DNA of 64,000 nt from contig JAYPEK010000019.1 of assembly GCA_038125725.1 (NCBI GenBank), positions 6,159 to 70,158 of the forward strand, in the 5' to 3' direction. Below, piece after piece: positions 46,296 to 54,633 of the stretch. The translations under genes were made by a program, and so were the position numbers. The notes beneath the pieces were generated by a model. The model did not search any database and was not told the DNA's origin. It was given only the letters and a program-made list of their open reading frames with translations. Source of the stretch: TMED8 sp038125725. Lineage in GTDB: Bacteria > Pseudomonadota > Alphaproteobacteria > Rhodospirillales > Casp-alpha2. Within the stretch, counting starts at the first letter, position 1, and each line of letters begins with the position of its first letter.

Positions 46296-46772
46296 TCATG
46301 GGGCCGGCTCGATGAAGGCGATCAGGCGCCCGGCCGCAAGCGCGCCGATCCAGCAGACAATGGACACGACGGCGATTCGGGTGGTCGCCCAGCGGGCGGC
46401 ACCGTCGAGTGTCCTGCCATGGCGCGCGTGGGCATGGAGCGCCGAGGCCGTGCCTGTCGCCACGAGCACGAGCTTCAGTTGCAAGGCCGGGTGAGCGGCG
46501 TATTCGCTCGCTCGCGTCGCGAACAGCAAGAATCCCGATGCGAGCGCCAATGTCAGCCCGCCGCCGGCCGTCACCGTAAGCACCCGCATGAGGTCGGCGC
46601 GCCGGGTTTCCGGCCAGAGGCCGATCAGCCGCAACACCATCGGCACCGCGCCGCCGACCAGCAACGCGATACCGAGAATATGGATGGCGTTAACGACTGC
46701 GTATCCCCAGCGCGAAAACCGAACAGCTTCGACGAACGCCAGACCCTCTAGGAGACTGAAATCGATAGCCAC
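46296..46772 (-). CDS. Small integral membrane protein of unknown function
   Basis: 158 residues with four predicted membrane helices (about 18-45, 65-88, 95-115 and 128-150). A conserved-looking start (FVEAVRFSRWGYAVVNAIHILGIALLVGGAVPMVLRLIGLW) resembles the DUF2214/DUF6644-type membrane family. Two histidines (VNAIHILG and SALHAHARHGR) could be ligands. It precedes the DUF6152-like gene by 12 nt downstream of it on the same strand, so both are probably in one operon; in other bacteria DUF6152 proteins often accompany such membrane proteins. No function is assigned. Confidence 0.75.
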   Translation of the reverse strand: MAIDFSLLEGLAFVEAVRFSRWGYAVVNAIHILGIALLVGGAVPMVLRLIGLWPETRRADLMRVLTVTAGGGLTLALASGFLLFATRASEYAAHPALQLKLVLVATGTASALHAHARHGRTLDGAARWATTRIAVVSIVCWIGALAAGRLIAFIEPAP

Positions 46773-46784
46773 GCCGGAAGGCCG

Positions 46785-47156
46785 TCAGTCGCGGTCGGGA
46801 TAAAGGACGAATTCCTTGCCGCCGATATAGATGCGCTCGGCCTTAACCCGCCGGTCGGCGATATTCGCTGACGGCTCGCCGACGATCCGGATGGTGCCGC
46901 CGGTGGCGAAGTCACCGGGCTTCAGCCCGGCACGCTGGTTGCGCCATGGCTGTCCGACCTCGACGGTCCACTCCTGGCCCTCCACGTCGATCTTCAAGAC
47001 ACCGTGGGGGTTTCCCAGTTTGGCGGACTTGATGACGCCTGTCAGATCGACATTGCCGCCGGTGGTCCAAGCCCAGCCATGGTGGGCGCTTACATTCGTC
47101 ACCAAGCCAAAAGCGACGAAAAGGACGACGAATACAGAAATACCAAGCTTGCGCAT
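46785..47156 (-). CDS. DUF6152-like secreted protein
   Basis: 123 residues with a signal peptide (about 1-24) followed by AHHGWAWTTGGNVDLTGVIKSAKLGNPHGVLKI. The HHGW after cleavage, then a small beta-barrel with EWTVEVGQPWRNQRAGL and TIRIVGEPSA, matches the DUF6152 family. The N-terminal His-His may bind a metal. It lies upstream of the four-helix membrane protein gene. Function unknown. Confidence 0.8.
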   Translation of the reverse strand: MRKLGISVFVVLFVAFGLVTNVSAHHGWAWTTGGNVDLTGVIKSAKLGNPHGVLKIDVEGQEWTVEVGQPWRNQRAGLKPGDFATGGTIRIVGEPSANIADRRVKAERIYIGGKEFVLYPDRD

Positions 47157-47333
47157 GACCGTTCCCCGAGTCGTGAAACCTCAATCAGATATGGGGGCGC
47201 GGCGAGCTTGGTGAAAGAGGCCATTCGAATCGGCAGCGACGATGTCGGACGACAGGCGCAAGAACCGGGTGGCAGTGGCAGGCCTGGCATGATCTAAGGC
47301 GTGGAAATCCCACTAACCGGAGACACAGACGCC

Positions 47334-48263
47334 GTGACCGACGCCCCCGCCCGCAACCGTGCCATGACGCCCCTGGAATGGGCGATGCTGATCGCGCTTT
47401 CGGTGCTTTGGGGCGGCTCGTTCTTCTTCCAGGGCGTCGCGGTGCGGGAACTGCCGGCGATGACCATCGTCGTCGCGCGGGTCGGGCTGGCGGCGCTCAC
47501 CCTGTGGATCGTATTGGCGCTGATGGGCATCCGGGTTCCCGGATCGCGCCGGGTATGGGCGGCGTTTTTCGGCATGGGCGTTCTCAATAACGCCATCCCC
47601 TTCTCGCTCATCATATGGGGGCAGGCGCATATCGGCTCGGGCCTGGCTTCCATCCTCAATGCCATGACGCCGCTGTTCTCCGTCATCGTCGCGCACCTGG
47701 CGACCGGCGATGAGAAGCTCACCCCGGCCAAGCTGTTCGGCGTCGCGGCCGGGATCGCCGGCGTCACGGTGATGATCGGCTGGCAAGCGCTGGGATCGCT
47801 CGGGCTCGAGGTTGCGGCGCAACTGGCGGTGCTGGGCGCGGCGCTCTCGTACGGCTTCGCCAGTGTTTTCGGCCGGCGCTTTCGTGACCTCGGCGTGCCG
47901 CCGGTGGCGACGGCGGCGGGCCAAGTGACGGCCTCGACGGCCTTGATGGTGCCGCTGATGCTCGTCGTCGACGCGCCCTGGACCCTGCCGGTGCCGTCGC
48001 TCGCCACCATTGGCGCGCTGGTCTGCCTGGCGGTGCTGTCGACAGCGCTCGCCTATATCCTGTTCTTCCGCATCCTCGCCGGCGCCGGCGCGGTGAACAT
48101 CTCGCTGGTCACCTTCCTGATCCCGCCCACCGCCATTGCGCTCGGAATCGGGTTCCTGGACGAGCGGCTGGAATTCAACCACCTGGCCGGCCTTGCGCTG
48201 ATTGGCGTCGGGCTCTGCGCCATCGACGGGCGGATCCTGGCCGGGCGCAAGCGCCAGGGCTGA
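47334..48263 (+). CDS. EamA/DMT-family transporter
   Basis: 309 residues with ten membrane helices in two EamA repeats: LIALSVLWGGSFFFQGVAVRELPAMTIVVARVG and LSYGFASVFGRRFRDLGVPPVATAAGQVTASTALMVPLM. VTFLIPPTAIALGIGFLDERLEFNHLAGLALIGVGL is the usual C-terminal signature. The GTG at 47334 is chosen with GGAG about 10 nt upstream; a GTG at 47301 and an ATG at 47364 are alternatives. These proteins export metabolites or amino acids; the substrate is unknown. A strong hairpin follows. Confidence 0.9.
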   Translation: MTDAPARNRAMTPLEWAMLIALSVLWGGSFFFQGVAVRELPAMTIVVARVGLAALTLWIVLALMGIRVPGSRRVWAAFFGMGVLNNAIPFSLIIWGQAHIGSGLASILNAMTPLFSVIVAHLATGDEKLTPAKLFGVAAGIAGVTVMIGWQALGSLGLEVAAQLAVLGAALSYGFASVFGRRFRDLGVPPVATAAGQVTASTALMVPLMLVVDAPWTLPVPSLATIGALVCLAVLSTALAYILFFRILAGAGAVNISLVTFLIPPTAIALGIGFLDERLEFNHLAGLALIGVGLCAIDGRILAGRKRQG

Positions 48264-48270
48264 AACGAAA

Positions 48271-48296
48271 CGGGGCGGTGCAACCGCACCGCCCCG
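48271..48296. terminator. Bidirectional hairpin between DMT transporter and repeat-protein genes
   Basis: CGGGGCGGTGC and its exact complement GCACCGCCCCG flank an AACC loop between two convergent genes. On the minus strand GTTTCGTTTC follows, so termination is more convincing for the repeat-protein gene than for the transporter gene. Confidence 0.75.
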
Positions 48297-48320
48297 CTTC
48301 GGTTCTCATGATCGCCGGCG

Positions 48321-49352
48321 TTACTTCAGCTTCGCGACGGTGACGAAACGATCGAGGAAGTTCCGGGACGCCAGCGCCGGCTTGCCCTTGGCGCGGGCGC
48401 AGGCGGTCTTGATGTCCTTCTCGTTGGCGAATTTCGGGTTGATCCGAAGCGTCTTCGAAACCGCGGCAAGGCGGCCCGGGCAGGACTTGGCGAAGGCCGC
48501 CGGCGCCGGCTTCGGCTTGTCCGGCGTGATCTTGCCCTGCTTAACGAAATAGTCGAGGAAGTTCGCCGATGCCAGCGCCGGGCGGTCCTTGGCGCGCTGG
48601 CAGGTGGTGGCCAGGTTCTTCGGCGTGGCGACCTTCGGATTGATGGCCAGCGTCTTCATCACCTGGGTGACCGCGCCTGAGCAGCCGCCGCCCGCTTGCG
48701 GACCCGGTCGCAGCACGCTCGGCGTGAGCTTGGCGGTGACCACGAAGCGGTCCAGGTAGTTGCGCATGGTCAGCACCGGACGGCCATTGCCCTTCTTGCA
48801 GGCGGTGGCGATGTCCGCGTCGTTGGTGAACTTGGGATTCAGCTTCAGCGCCGCGGAAATGGCCTTGATGCGGCCAGGGCAGCTTTTCGCCAGGGCGGTA
48901 TCGGCGGGCTTGGCGGCTTCCAGGTTGGCGGCGACGACGAAGCGATGTGCCAGGTCGCGCGATGCAACGGCGGCGCGGCCCTTGGTCGCCTGACAGGCCT
49001 GGCCGATGGCCTGCATCGGCGCGGCATTCTCCGGCATGCCGGAAGTGGCGGTGGCGAACAGCACGGCATCGCCACAGTTCTGCGGGTTCACCGGACCCGG
49101 CGTGATTTTCGCTGTGGTGACGAAGCGCTGCAGCAGGTTGCGAGTGGCAAGCGCCGGCTTGTTGCCGGTGCGCAGGCAGGCCAGATGTGCGTCGCGGACG
49201 GAGACGATTTTCGGATCGAGCCGCAACGTCTTAACGATATTAGTGACCGCCGCCGCGTAATCGGGCGCCTGGGCCGGCGCGCTTCCGAACGCCAGGGTGA
49301 GAGCAGCCGCGGCCAGCGACAGCCTGAAAAGGCCGGTATGGAGTCTAATCAT
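48321..49352 (-). CDS. Secreted protein of five tandem cysteine-containing repeats
   Basis: 343 residues: a signal peptide (about 1-28), then five repeats of roughly 60-67 residues. Each repeat ends in a block like ALASRNFLDRFVTVAKL, and repeats 2-5 begin with a Cys. The cysteine pairs are 93/120, 158/185, 224/251 and 291/318, always 27 residues apart. Repeat 1 has Cys59, but the matching position (32) is Tyr, leaving nine cysteines in total. Other shared positions are NPKF, DIATAC and KGKPAL. The pairs very likely form intra-repeat disulfides in the periplasm or outside. The ATG at 49350-49352 is chosen for the signal peptide; 28 codons upstream are also open. I do not recognise the family; it is an alpha-helical repeat protein by appearance. 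Confidence 0.85.
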   Translation of the reverse strand: MIRLHTGLFRLSLAAAALTLAFGSAPAQAPDYAAAVTNIVKTLRLDPKIVSVRDAHLACLRTGNKPALATRNLLQRFVTTAKITPGPVNPQNCGDAVLFATATSGMPENAAPMQAIGQACQATKGRAAVASRDLAHRFVVAANLEAAKPADTALAKSCPGRIKAISAALKLNPKFTNDADIATACKKGNGRPVLTMRNYLDRFVVTAKLTPSVLRPGPQAGGGCSGAVTQVMKTLAINPKVATPKNLATTCQRAKDRPALASANFLDYFVKQGKITPDKPKPAPAAFAKSCPGRLAAVSKTLRINPKFANEKDIKTACARAKGKPALASRNFLDRFVTVAKLK

Positions 49353-49537
49353 TTGGAGGATCCCCCGTGATTTCAAAAAGGGATGGGCCCGATTTTCGGG
49401 TTTGGTCTTGGCCGGCGTCCGTCGCCCACCTGACAAGTGGGTAACGTTAGTCGGCGAGTGGTTTGTTTAACAGAGAAGGTTTTACGACGTCGGCCGAACT
49501 GGCGGCTGTGACACCCGTCAAAACGGATTCTAGATCG

Positions 49538-51523
49538 CTAAATTCGCGCCGCCAGTTCCCAAGCCTCGCGGATGGCGCGTTCGGCATCCAGCCCCTTGGC
49601 CGACTTGGCGCCGCCGATGACGTGGACACCGACGCCCGCCGCCTTCAGCGGCCTGGACAACTCGTCCAGCGGCTCCTGGCCGGCACAGAGAATAACGCTG
49701 TCGGCCGCCAGCAACCGGGGCTCGCCGGCGATGCGGACATGCAGGCCGGCGGCATCGATCTTCTCATACTCGGCGCCGGTGACCTGCTGCACGCCGCGGC
49801 GCTTGAGCGCGGCGCGGTGAATCCACCCCGTGGTCTTGCCGAGCCCCCGGCCCATCGGCCCGTCGGAGCGCTGCACCATGGTGATCGCGTGCCGCGCGGG
49901 ATCGGGCTCGGCGCCGTCGATCCAGGCGACGCGGAAGGCGGCGGGGTCGGTAAAGCTGGCCTCGCCCCGCTCCAGCAGGTAGAGCGCCACGTCGAAGGCG
50001 ATACCGCCGCCGCCGATGATCACGACATTGGCACCCACCTCGGCACGGCCGGCGAGGACATCGCCGTAGCCGACCACGTTGGCGCCCTCAACGCCCGGCA
50101 GGTCGGGCCGGCGCGGCACCACGCCGGTGGCCAGCACCACGTCGGCGAAGCCTTCCTGGAGGAGGCCATCGGCGTCGGCGGCATGCCCCAGGCGCACATC
50201 CACCCCGCCGGCGTCGAGCCGGTGGCGGAAGTAGCGCAGCGTTTCGTCGAACTCGTACTTGCCGGGGATGCGGCGCGCCAGGTTGAACTGCCCGCCGATC
50301 CGGTCGGCCGCTTCCATCAGCACCACGTGATGGCCGCGCCTCGACAGCACGTCAGCCGCCGCCAGCCCGCCCGGCCCGGCGCCGACGACGCAGACCCGCT
50401 TCGGCGAGGTCGCCGGCTTGACGGTGAGTTCCGTCTCGCGCCCGGCGCGCGGATTGACCAGGCACGACGTGGTCTTGCCCTCGAAGTAGTTGTCCAGGCA
50501 GGCCTGGTTGCAGGCGATGCAGGTGTTGATGGCCACGGCCTCGCCCGCTTCCGCCTTGGCGACGAAGTCGGCATCGGCCAGGAACGGCCGGGCCAGCGAC
50601 ACCATGTCGGCTTGGCCGTCGGCGAGCACGCGCTCCGCCATCTCCGGCGTGTTGATGCGGTTGGAGGTAACAATGGGAATGGTCAGCACGCTCTTGATGC
50701 GCGCCGTGTCGGCGGCGAAGGCGGCGCGCGGCACGGCCTGGGCGATGGTCGGGATCGGCGCCTCATGCCAACCAATACCGCTGTTGACGATATCGACACC
50801 GGCACCCTCCAGCGCGCGCGCGAACGCGAGCGTCTCGTCAGCGTCCGGCGCGCCCGGCACCAAGTCCAGGACGGAAAGCCGGAACATGATGACGAAATCC
50901 GCCCCGGCCTCCGTGCGTACCCGGCGCACCACCTCGAGCGGCAGGCGCATGCGGTTCTCGGCGGAACCGCCCCAATCGTCACTGCGCTGGTTGGTGCGCG
51001 GCGCCAGGAACTCGGTCAGCAGGTAGCCTTCCGAGCCCATCACCTCGACACCGTCGTAGCCGGCCTTCTTGGCCAGCCGCGCGGTGTTGCCGAAAGCGGC
51101 GATGGTGGCCTCGATATCGGCCTCGGTCATCTCGCGCGGCTGGAAGCGGTTGATCGGCGATTGGATGGCCGACGGCGCGACGATGTCCTCGTGCATGCCA
51201 TAACGTCCGGCATGCAGCACCTGCAGCAGCACATGCCCACCCGCCGCATGCACGGCGTCGGTGACGCGCCGGTGCTCGGCGACCTGGTCCTCGCTATCGA
51301 AGACACCGGCACCGGGTTTCAGCCGGCCGGGCCCATCGGGGGAGAAGCCGCCCGTCACCATCAGCGTGCAGCCGCCCTTCGCCCGCTCGCCCAGGAAGGC
51401 CGCCAGCCGGCCGAGGTCGTCGGTGTCTTCCAGGCCGGTATGCATGGACCCCATCAGCACGCGGTTCGGCAGCGTCAGGTGGCCGACCCGGATCGGCTCG
51501 AACAGGTGTGGATAGGCGCTCAT
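49538..51523 (-). CDS. fadH: NADPH-dependent 2,4-dienoyl-CoA reductase-like oxidoreductase (FadH family)
   Basis: 661 residues. An N-terminal old-yellow-enzyme barrel (LFEPIRVGHLTLPNRVLMGSMHTGLE; HAGRYG) is followed by the 4Fe-4S cysteines 335, 338, 342 and 354 (CIACNQAC then C), exactly as in E. coli FadH. A C-terminal FAD/NADPH domain has CVVGAGPGGLAAADVLSRRGHHVVLMEA and VVIIGGGGIAFDVALYL. FadH reduces 2,4-dienoyl-CoA in unsaturated fatty-acid oxidation; related members act on other enones, so the substrate is not certain. The start is the ATG 1 nt after the ThpR stop. Confidence 0.92.
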   Translation of the reverse strand: MSAYPHLFEPIRVGHLTLPNRVLMGSMHTGLEDTDDLGRLAAFLGERAKGGCTLMVTGGFSPDGPGRLKPGAGVFDSEDQVAEHRRVTDAVHAAGGHVLLQVLHAGRYGMHEDIVAPSAIQSPINRFQPREMTEADIEATIAAFGNTARLAKKAGYDGVEVMGSEGYLLTEFLAPRTNQRSDDWGGSAENRMRLPLEVVRRVRTEAGADFVIMFRLSVLDLVPGAPDADETLAFARALEGAGVDIVNSGIGWHEAPIPTIAQAVPRAAFAADTARIKSVLTIPIVTSNRINTPEMAERVLADGQADMVSLARPFLADADFVAKAEAGEAVAINTCIACNQACLDNYFEGKTTSCLVNPRAGRETELTVKPATSPKRVCVVGAGPGGLAAADVLSRRGHHVVLMEAADRIGGQFNLARRIPGKYEFDETLRYFRHRLDAGGVDVRLGHAADADGLLQEGFADVVLATGVVPRRPDLPGVEGANVVGYGDVLAGRAEVGANVVIIGGGGIAFDVALYLLERGEASFTDPAAFRVAWIDGAEPDPARHAITMVQRSDGPMGRGLGKTTGWIHRAALKRRGVQQVTGAEYEKIDAAGLHVRIAGEPRLLAADSVILCAGQEPLDELSRPLKAAGVGVHVIGGAKSAKGLDAERAIREAWELAARI

Positions 51524-51524
51524 G

Positions 51525-52067
51525 TCACTCGCCGCCTCCCTGCAGGGGATACTCCGACAGCGCCACGTAGTGCGAGCCGCCATGCCCGAGATGGCTTTCG
51601 AACAGCGTCACGCTGGTCACCGGGAAGGGCGCCGAGCAGAACGAGCCGTTGCCCTCCAGGTAATCGCCGAGGTCGATATGCTGCGCCTTGAACTTGGCCA
51701 GCGTCACGTGCGGCGTGAACTTGCGCCCTTCCGGCTGGAAGCCGGCCATCACCGCCGCCTGCTCGACCTTGCGTTGCAGATGCAGGAGCGCGGGATTGCT
51801 CTCGACCCCGGCCCACAGCGCACGGAAGCGTTTCTTGTTGGAGAAGTTGCCGATGCCGGCGAGCACCAGATCGAAGGCAGGGGCGTGGATGTCTGCAAGC
51901 GCTTCGTCCAGGTCGGCGGCATGACCGCGGTCGGTCTCGCCGATGAAGCGGAGCGTCAGGTGCAGGTTCTCCAGGTTCATCCAGCGCGCGCCGGAAAGTC
52001 CGGAACAGAGCGTTCCAAGCGTCAGGCGGATATCGGCGGGAAGCGCGATGCCGACGAACAATCGCAT
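51525..52067 (-). CDS. thpR: RNA 2',3'-cyclic phosphodiesterase
   Basis: 180 residues of the 2H phosphoesterase family with both catalytic motifs: HLTLRF (first) and HVTLAKF (second), and the start MRLFVGIALPADIRLTL typical of ThpR/LigT. It opens 2',3'-cyclic phosphates on RNA ends. It is co-transcribed with fadH (1-nt gap) and the FIST gene upstream (18 nt). Confidence 0.95.
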   Translation of the reverse strand: MRLFVGIALPADIRLTLGTLCSGLSGARWMNLENLHLTLRFIGETDRGHAADLDEALADIHAPAFDLVLAGIGNFSNKKRFRALWAGVESNPALLHLQRKVEQAAVMAGFQPEGRKFTPHVTLAKFKAQHIDLGDYLEGNGSFCSAPFPVTSVTLFESHLGHGGSHYVALSEYPLQGGGE

Positions 52068-52085
52068 AAGTCACCTCTCGTCCGG

Positions 52086-53252
52086 CTACAGGAACAGGGT
52101 CAGCACCCCCGTATAGCCGTAAAGGCGGTTATTGGAAATCTCTCCCTGGCCGAAAAACCCCACCAGCGGTACATCGCCCAGAAGTTCCTGTACCAGGGCG
52201 GTCTCGCGCCCCTCCTCGCCGAACATGCCGGGGCCGCGTGCCACGCAAGAGAAATAGAGCGCGCCACGGGGCCGACCCGGCACGCGCGTCATCAGTCCGT
52301 CGACCATGGAGCGAAGATCGGCTTCCGCGCCCGCGGGGTCGCGGCGCACGAACATCACCCGCTCGCCGGTTTCGACCGGCCCGCCGACGGCAAGCCAGCA
52401 GCGTTCGGGATCGATCCCCATCAGGTTGCGCACCACGTAGTCGCCGGTGTCGGAGCCGACGATGGGAAAGGCCGCGTGCACGTAGCCCGCGACGCGGCCG
52501 AGATCGCGCGCCAGCAATTCGCCGATATCGCGCTTGAACACGTCCAACGCCGGTTCGCCGTCCAGCGTCATCACCACGTTCTCCATGCAGTCGGTGATCC
52601 GATGCGCCGGGCCGAGCGGCTGACAGCCCTGAGTCAAGCCGGTCGCGACCTCGACGCCCGGCGCGAACAGCGCGCCCGAGAGCCCGCCGCCGACCACGTC
52701 GTCGGCCAGTTGGTAGTGCGCCGCGTTGGAAGAGGTCAGGCCGCCGACCAGGAATCCCGGCACCTCGAGCACCGCGTTCTCCATCTCCTGCGCCAGCGCC
52801 TCGATCATGCCGGGCACGGCGGCATTCATGGGATCGCCGTGCACGACGCCGAACGGCGGTGTCGCGTCGGCCATCCAGTCGCGCACGTCGGGCGCCAGTT
52901 CGGCAACGGTGCGGCCCATCATCGGCATGACGCGGAAGCTGTCTTTTTCGAAGTCGCCGACCAGGACGGCGGCGCCGGGCCGCATGAAGAACTCCTGGTC
53001 GCGGCCGCAGACCCCCATGCCGACGCTGCCGACCCAATGCTGAACGCCGGTCTTCTGGCGCAGGTAGCTGACGATGGAACCGAAATCCTCGGCCAGCGTA
53101 TCGGTGATGTAGAGGAAGCCCAAGAACTGCCTGCCGGCGCGGGGCTCGATCCCGGCCAGGCCGGCCTCCAGGTCCTTGGCCGCCTGCGACCAGGTTTCGG
53201 CGTCGCTGACGACGCTAACGAAGGGCTGAGCGGCGGAGGCGGTGGCGTTCAT
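52086..53252 (-). CDS. FIST-domain signal-transduction protein
   Basis: 388 residues with FIST N (about 45-240; VGSVGMGVCGRDQEFFMRPGAAVLVGDF and FLVGGLTSSNAAHYQ) and FIST C (about 250-375; ALDVFKRDIGELLARDLGRVAGYVHAAFPI and YFSCVARGPGMFGEEGRETALVQELLGDVPLVGFFGQGEI). FIST proteins are thought to sense small ligands, perhaps amino acids, and feed two-component signalling. The ATG at 53250-53252 begins the family; 35 upstream codons are tesA overlap. No kinase is adjacent. Confidence 0.92.
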   Translation of the reverse strand: MNATASAAQPFVSVVSDAETWSQAAKDLEAGLAGIEPRAGRQFLGFLYITDTLAEDFGSIVSYLRQKTGVQHWVGSVGMGVCGRDQEFFMRPGAAVLVGDFEKDSFRVMPMMGRTVAELAPDVRDWMADATPPFGVVHGDPMNAAVPGMIEALAQEMENAVLEVPGFLVGGLTSSNAAHYQLADDVVGGGLSGALFAPGVEVATGLTQGCQPLGPAHRITDCMENVVMTLDGEPALDVFKRDIGELLARDLGRVAGYVHAAFPIVGSDTGDYVVRNLMGIDPERCWLAVGGPVETGERVMFVRRDPAGAEADLRSMVDGLMTRVPGRPRGALYFSCVARGPGMFGEEGRETALVQELLGDVPLVGFFGQGEISNNRLYGYTGVLTLFL

Positions 53253-53259
53253 CAGGTCA

Positions 53260-53925
53260 TCATAGTCCCGCGCGGGCCATGGCCACCAGCTTTCGCACCA
53301 TGGGAAGCAAGCGCGCGACGATGACGGCAACGCCCTTGGCATTGGGATGGATGGCATCCGCCTGGTTCAATTCCGGCTTGGCGGCGACGCCTTCGAGGAA
53401 AAACGGATCGAACAGGACATCGTGCCTGGCCGCGAGATCACGGTAGACCTGACGGAACTCGGCGCCGTACTCGGCGCCCAGGTTGGGCGGCGCCAGCATG
53501 CCGGAGAGCAGCACCGGAATTCCCTTGGCGCGGATCTCGGTCAGGATGGCGTCCAAGTTGGCCAGGGTCTCTTTCGGCTCCAGCCCGCGCAGCCCGTCGT
53601 TGGCGCCAAGCTCGACGATCACCGCGTGCGGATTGTCGGCCAAGGCCCAGCCGAGCCGCGCCCGCCCGCCGGCGGACGTGTCGCCTGAAACGCCGCCGTT
53701 GATGACCTGGACGTCCTCGCCGGCGGCCCTGAGCGCGGCTTCCAACTGGGCGGTGAAGGCGTCGGTCTTCTCGAGGCCGTAGCCCGCCGTCAGGCTGTCG
53801 CCGAGCGCCAGCACGCGTAGCGTCTCGGCGGACGCGGCGGCGGAGACCGTCACCAGCGCCGCGATCACAAGTGCGTATAGGGCCGCTACGCCCTTGCGCC
53901 GGCCGCGTTCCAGCCACACATTCAT
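53260..53925 (-). CDS. tesA: Arylesterase / multifunctional lysophospholipase, SGNH family (TesA)
   Basis: 221 residues. The signal peptide (about 1-33) precedes the SGNH blocks: LALGDSLTAGYG with nucleophile Ser44, NGGVSGDTSAGG, VELGANDGLRG and DAIHPNAKG with the Asp/His pair. It is a periplasmic esterase or thioesterase. It is divergent from the ABC ATPase gene with only 6 nt between start codons, the same arrangement as tesA-ybbA in E. coli. Confidence 0.95.
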   Translation of the reverse strand: MNVWLERGRRKGVAALYALVIAALVTVSAAASAETLRVLALGDSLTAGYGLEKTDAFTAQLEAALRAAGEDVQVINGGVSGDTSAGGRARLGWALADNPHAVIVELGANDGLRGLEPKETLANLDAILTEIRAKGIPVLLSGMLAPPNLGAEYGAEFRQVYRDLAARHDVLFDPFFLEGVAAKPELNQADAIHPNAKGVAVIVARLLPMVRKLVAMARAGL

Positions 53926-53931
53926 GGTTCG

Positions 53932-54633
53932 ATGGATAGCAACCCGACCCCGCGCGCGGCAATCGAAATCGCCGATCTGCACCTGACGCTCACCAGCGAC
54001 GCCGGGCCCGTGCACGTGCTGCGCGGCATCGATCTCGGTATCGGCACGGGCGAGACCGTCGGCGTGGTCGGGCCGTCGGGTTCGGGCAAGACGTCGCTGT
54101 TGATGGTCATGGCCGGGCTCGAAGCGGCAACGTCCGGCCGCGTCGCCATCGCCGGGAAGGAGCTCATCGGCCTCGACGAAGACGCGCTGGCACGGTTCCG
54201 TCGCGACCACGTGGGCATCGTGTTCCAGGGCTTCCACCTGGTGCCGACCATGACGGCGCTGGAGAACGCGGCCCTGCCGCTGGAGTTCGCCGGACGCGCC
54301 GACGCGCTGGAAATGGCGCGCGAGCAGTTGCACCTGGTCGGCCTCGGCGACCGGCTCGGCCATTATCCGGGGCAGCTTTCCGGCGGCGAGCAGCAGCGCG
54401 TGGCGCTGGCCCGCGCCTTTGCCGCCGAACCGGACATCCTGCTTGCCGACGAACCGACCGGCAGCCTCGACCAGGCAACCGGCGAGAAGGTGATGGAGGC
54501 GCTGTTCACCCTGCAGGCACGCATTGGCACCACGCTGGTGCTGGTCACCCACGCGCCGGAACTGGCGGAACGCTGCGGACGCATCGTGCACCTGGCCGAT
54601 GGCCGCGTCCTCGAGGACGCCCGCGCCCCATGA
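53932..54633 (+). CDS. ybbA: ABC transporter ATP-binding protein, YbbA/LolD-like
   Basis: 233 residues: Walker A GPSGSGKT (47-54), signature LSGGEQQRV, Walker B ILLADEPTGSLD and the H-loop VTHAPELAER. It is the ATPase partner of the FtsX-like permease encoded next, with which it overlaps by 4 nt (ATGA). The exact role of YbbAP is not known; export of a hydrophobic molecule from the inner membrane is proposed from the MacB-like build. Confidence 0.95.
   Translation: MDSNPTPRAAIEIADLHLTLTSDAGPVHVLRGIDLGIGTGETVGVVGPSGSGKTSLLMVMAGLEAATSGRVAIAGKELIGLDEDALARFRRDHVGIVFQGFHLVPTMTALENAALPLEFAGRADALEMAREQLHLVGLGDRLGHYPGQLSGGEQQRVALARAFAAEPDILLADEPTGSLDQATGEKVMEALFTLQARIGTTLVLVTHAPELAERCGRIVHLADGRVLEDARAP

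Noticed and set aside
49463..53324. 742- and 600-codon plus-strand frames
   Set aside because: Antisense of fadH, thpR and the FIST gene.
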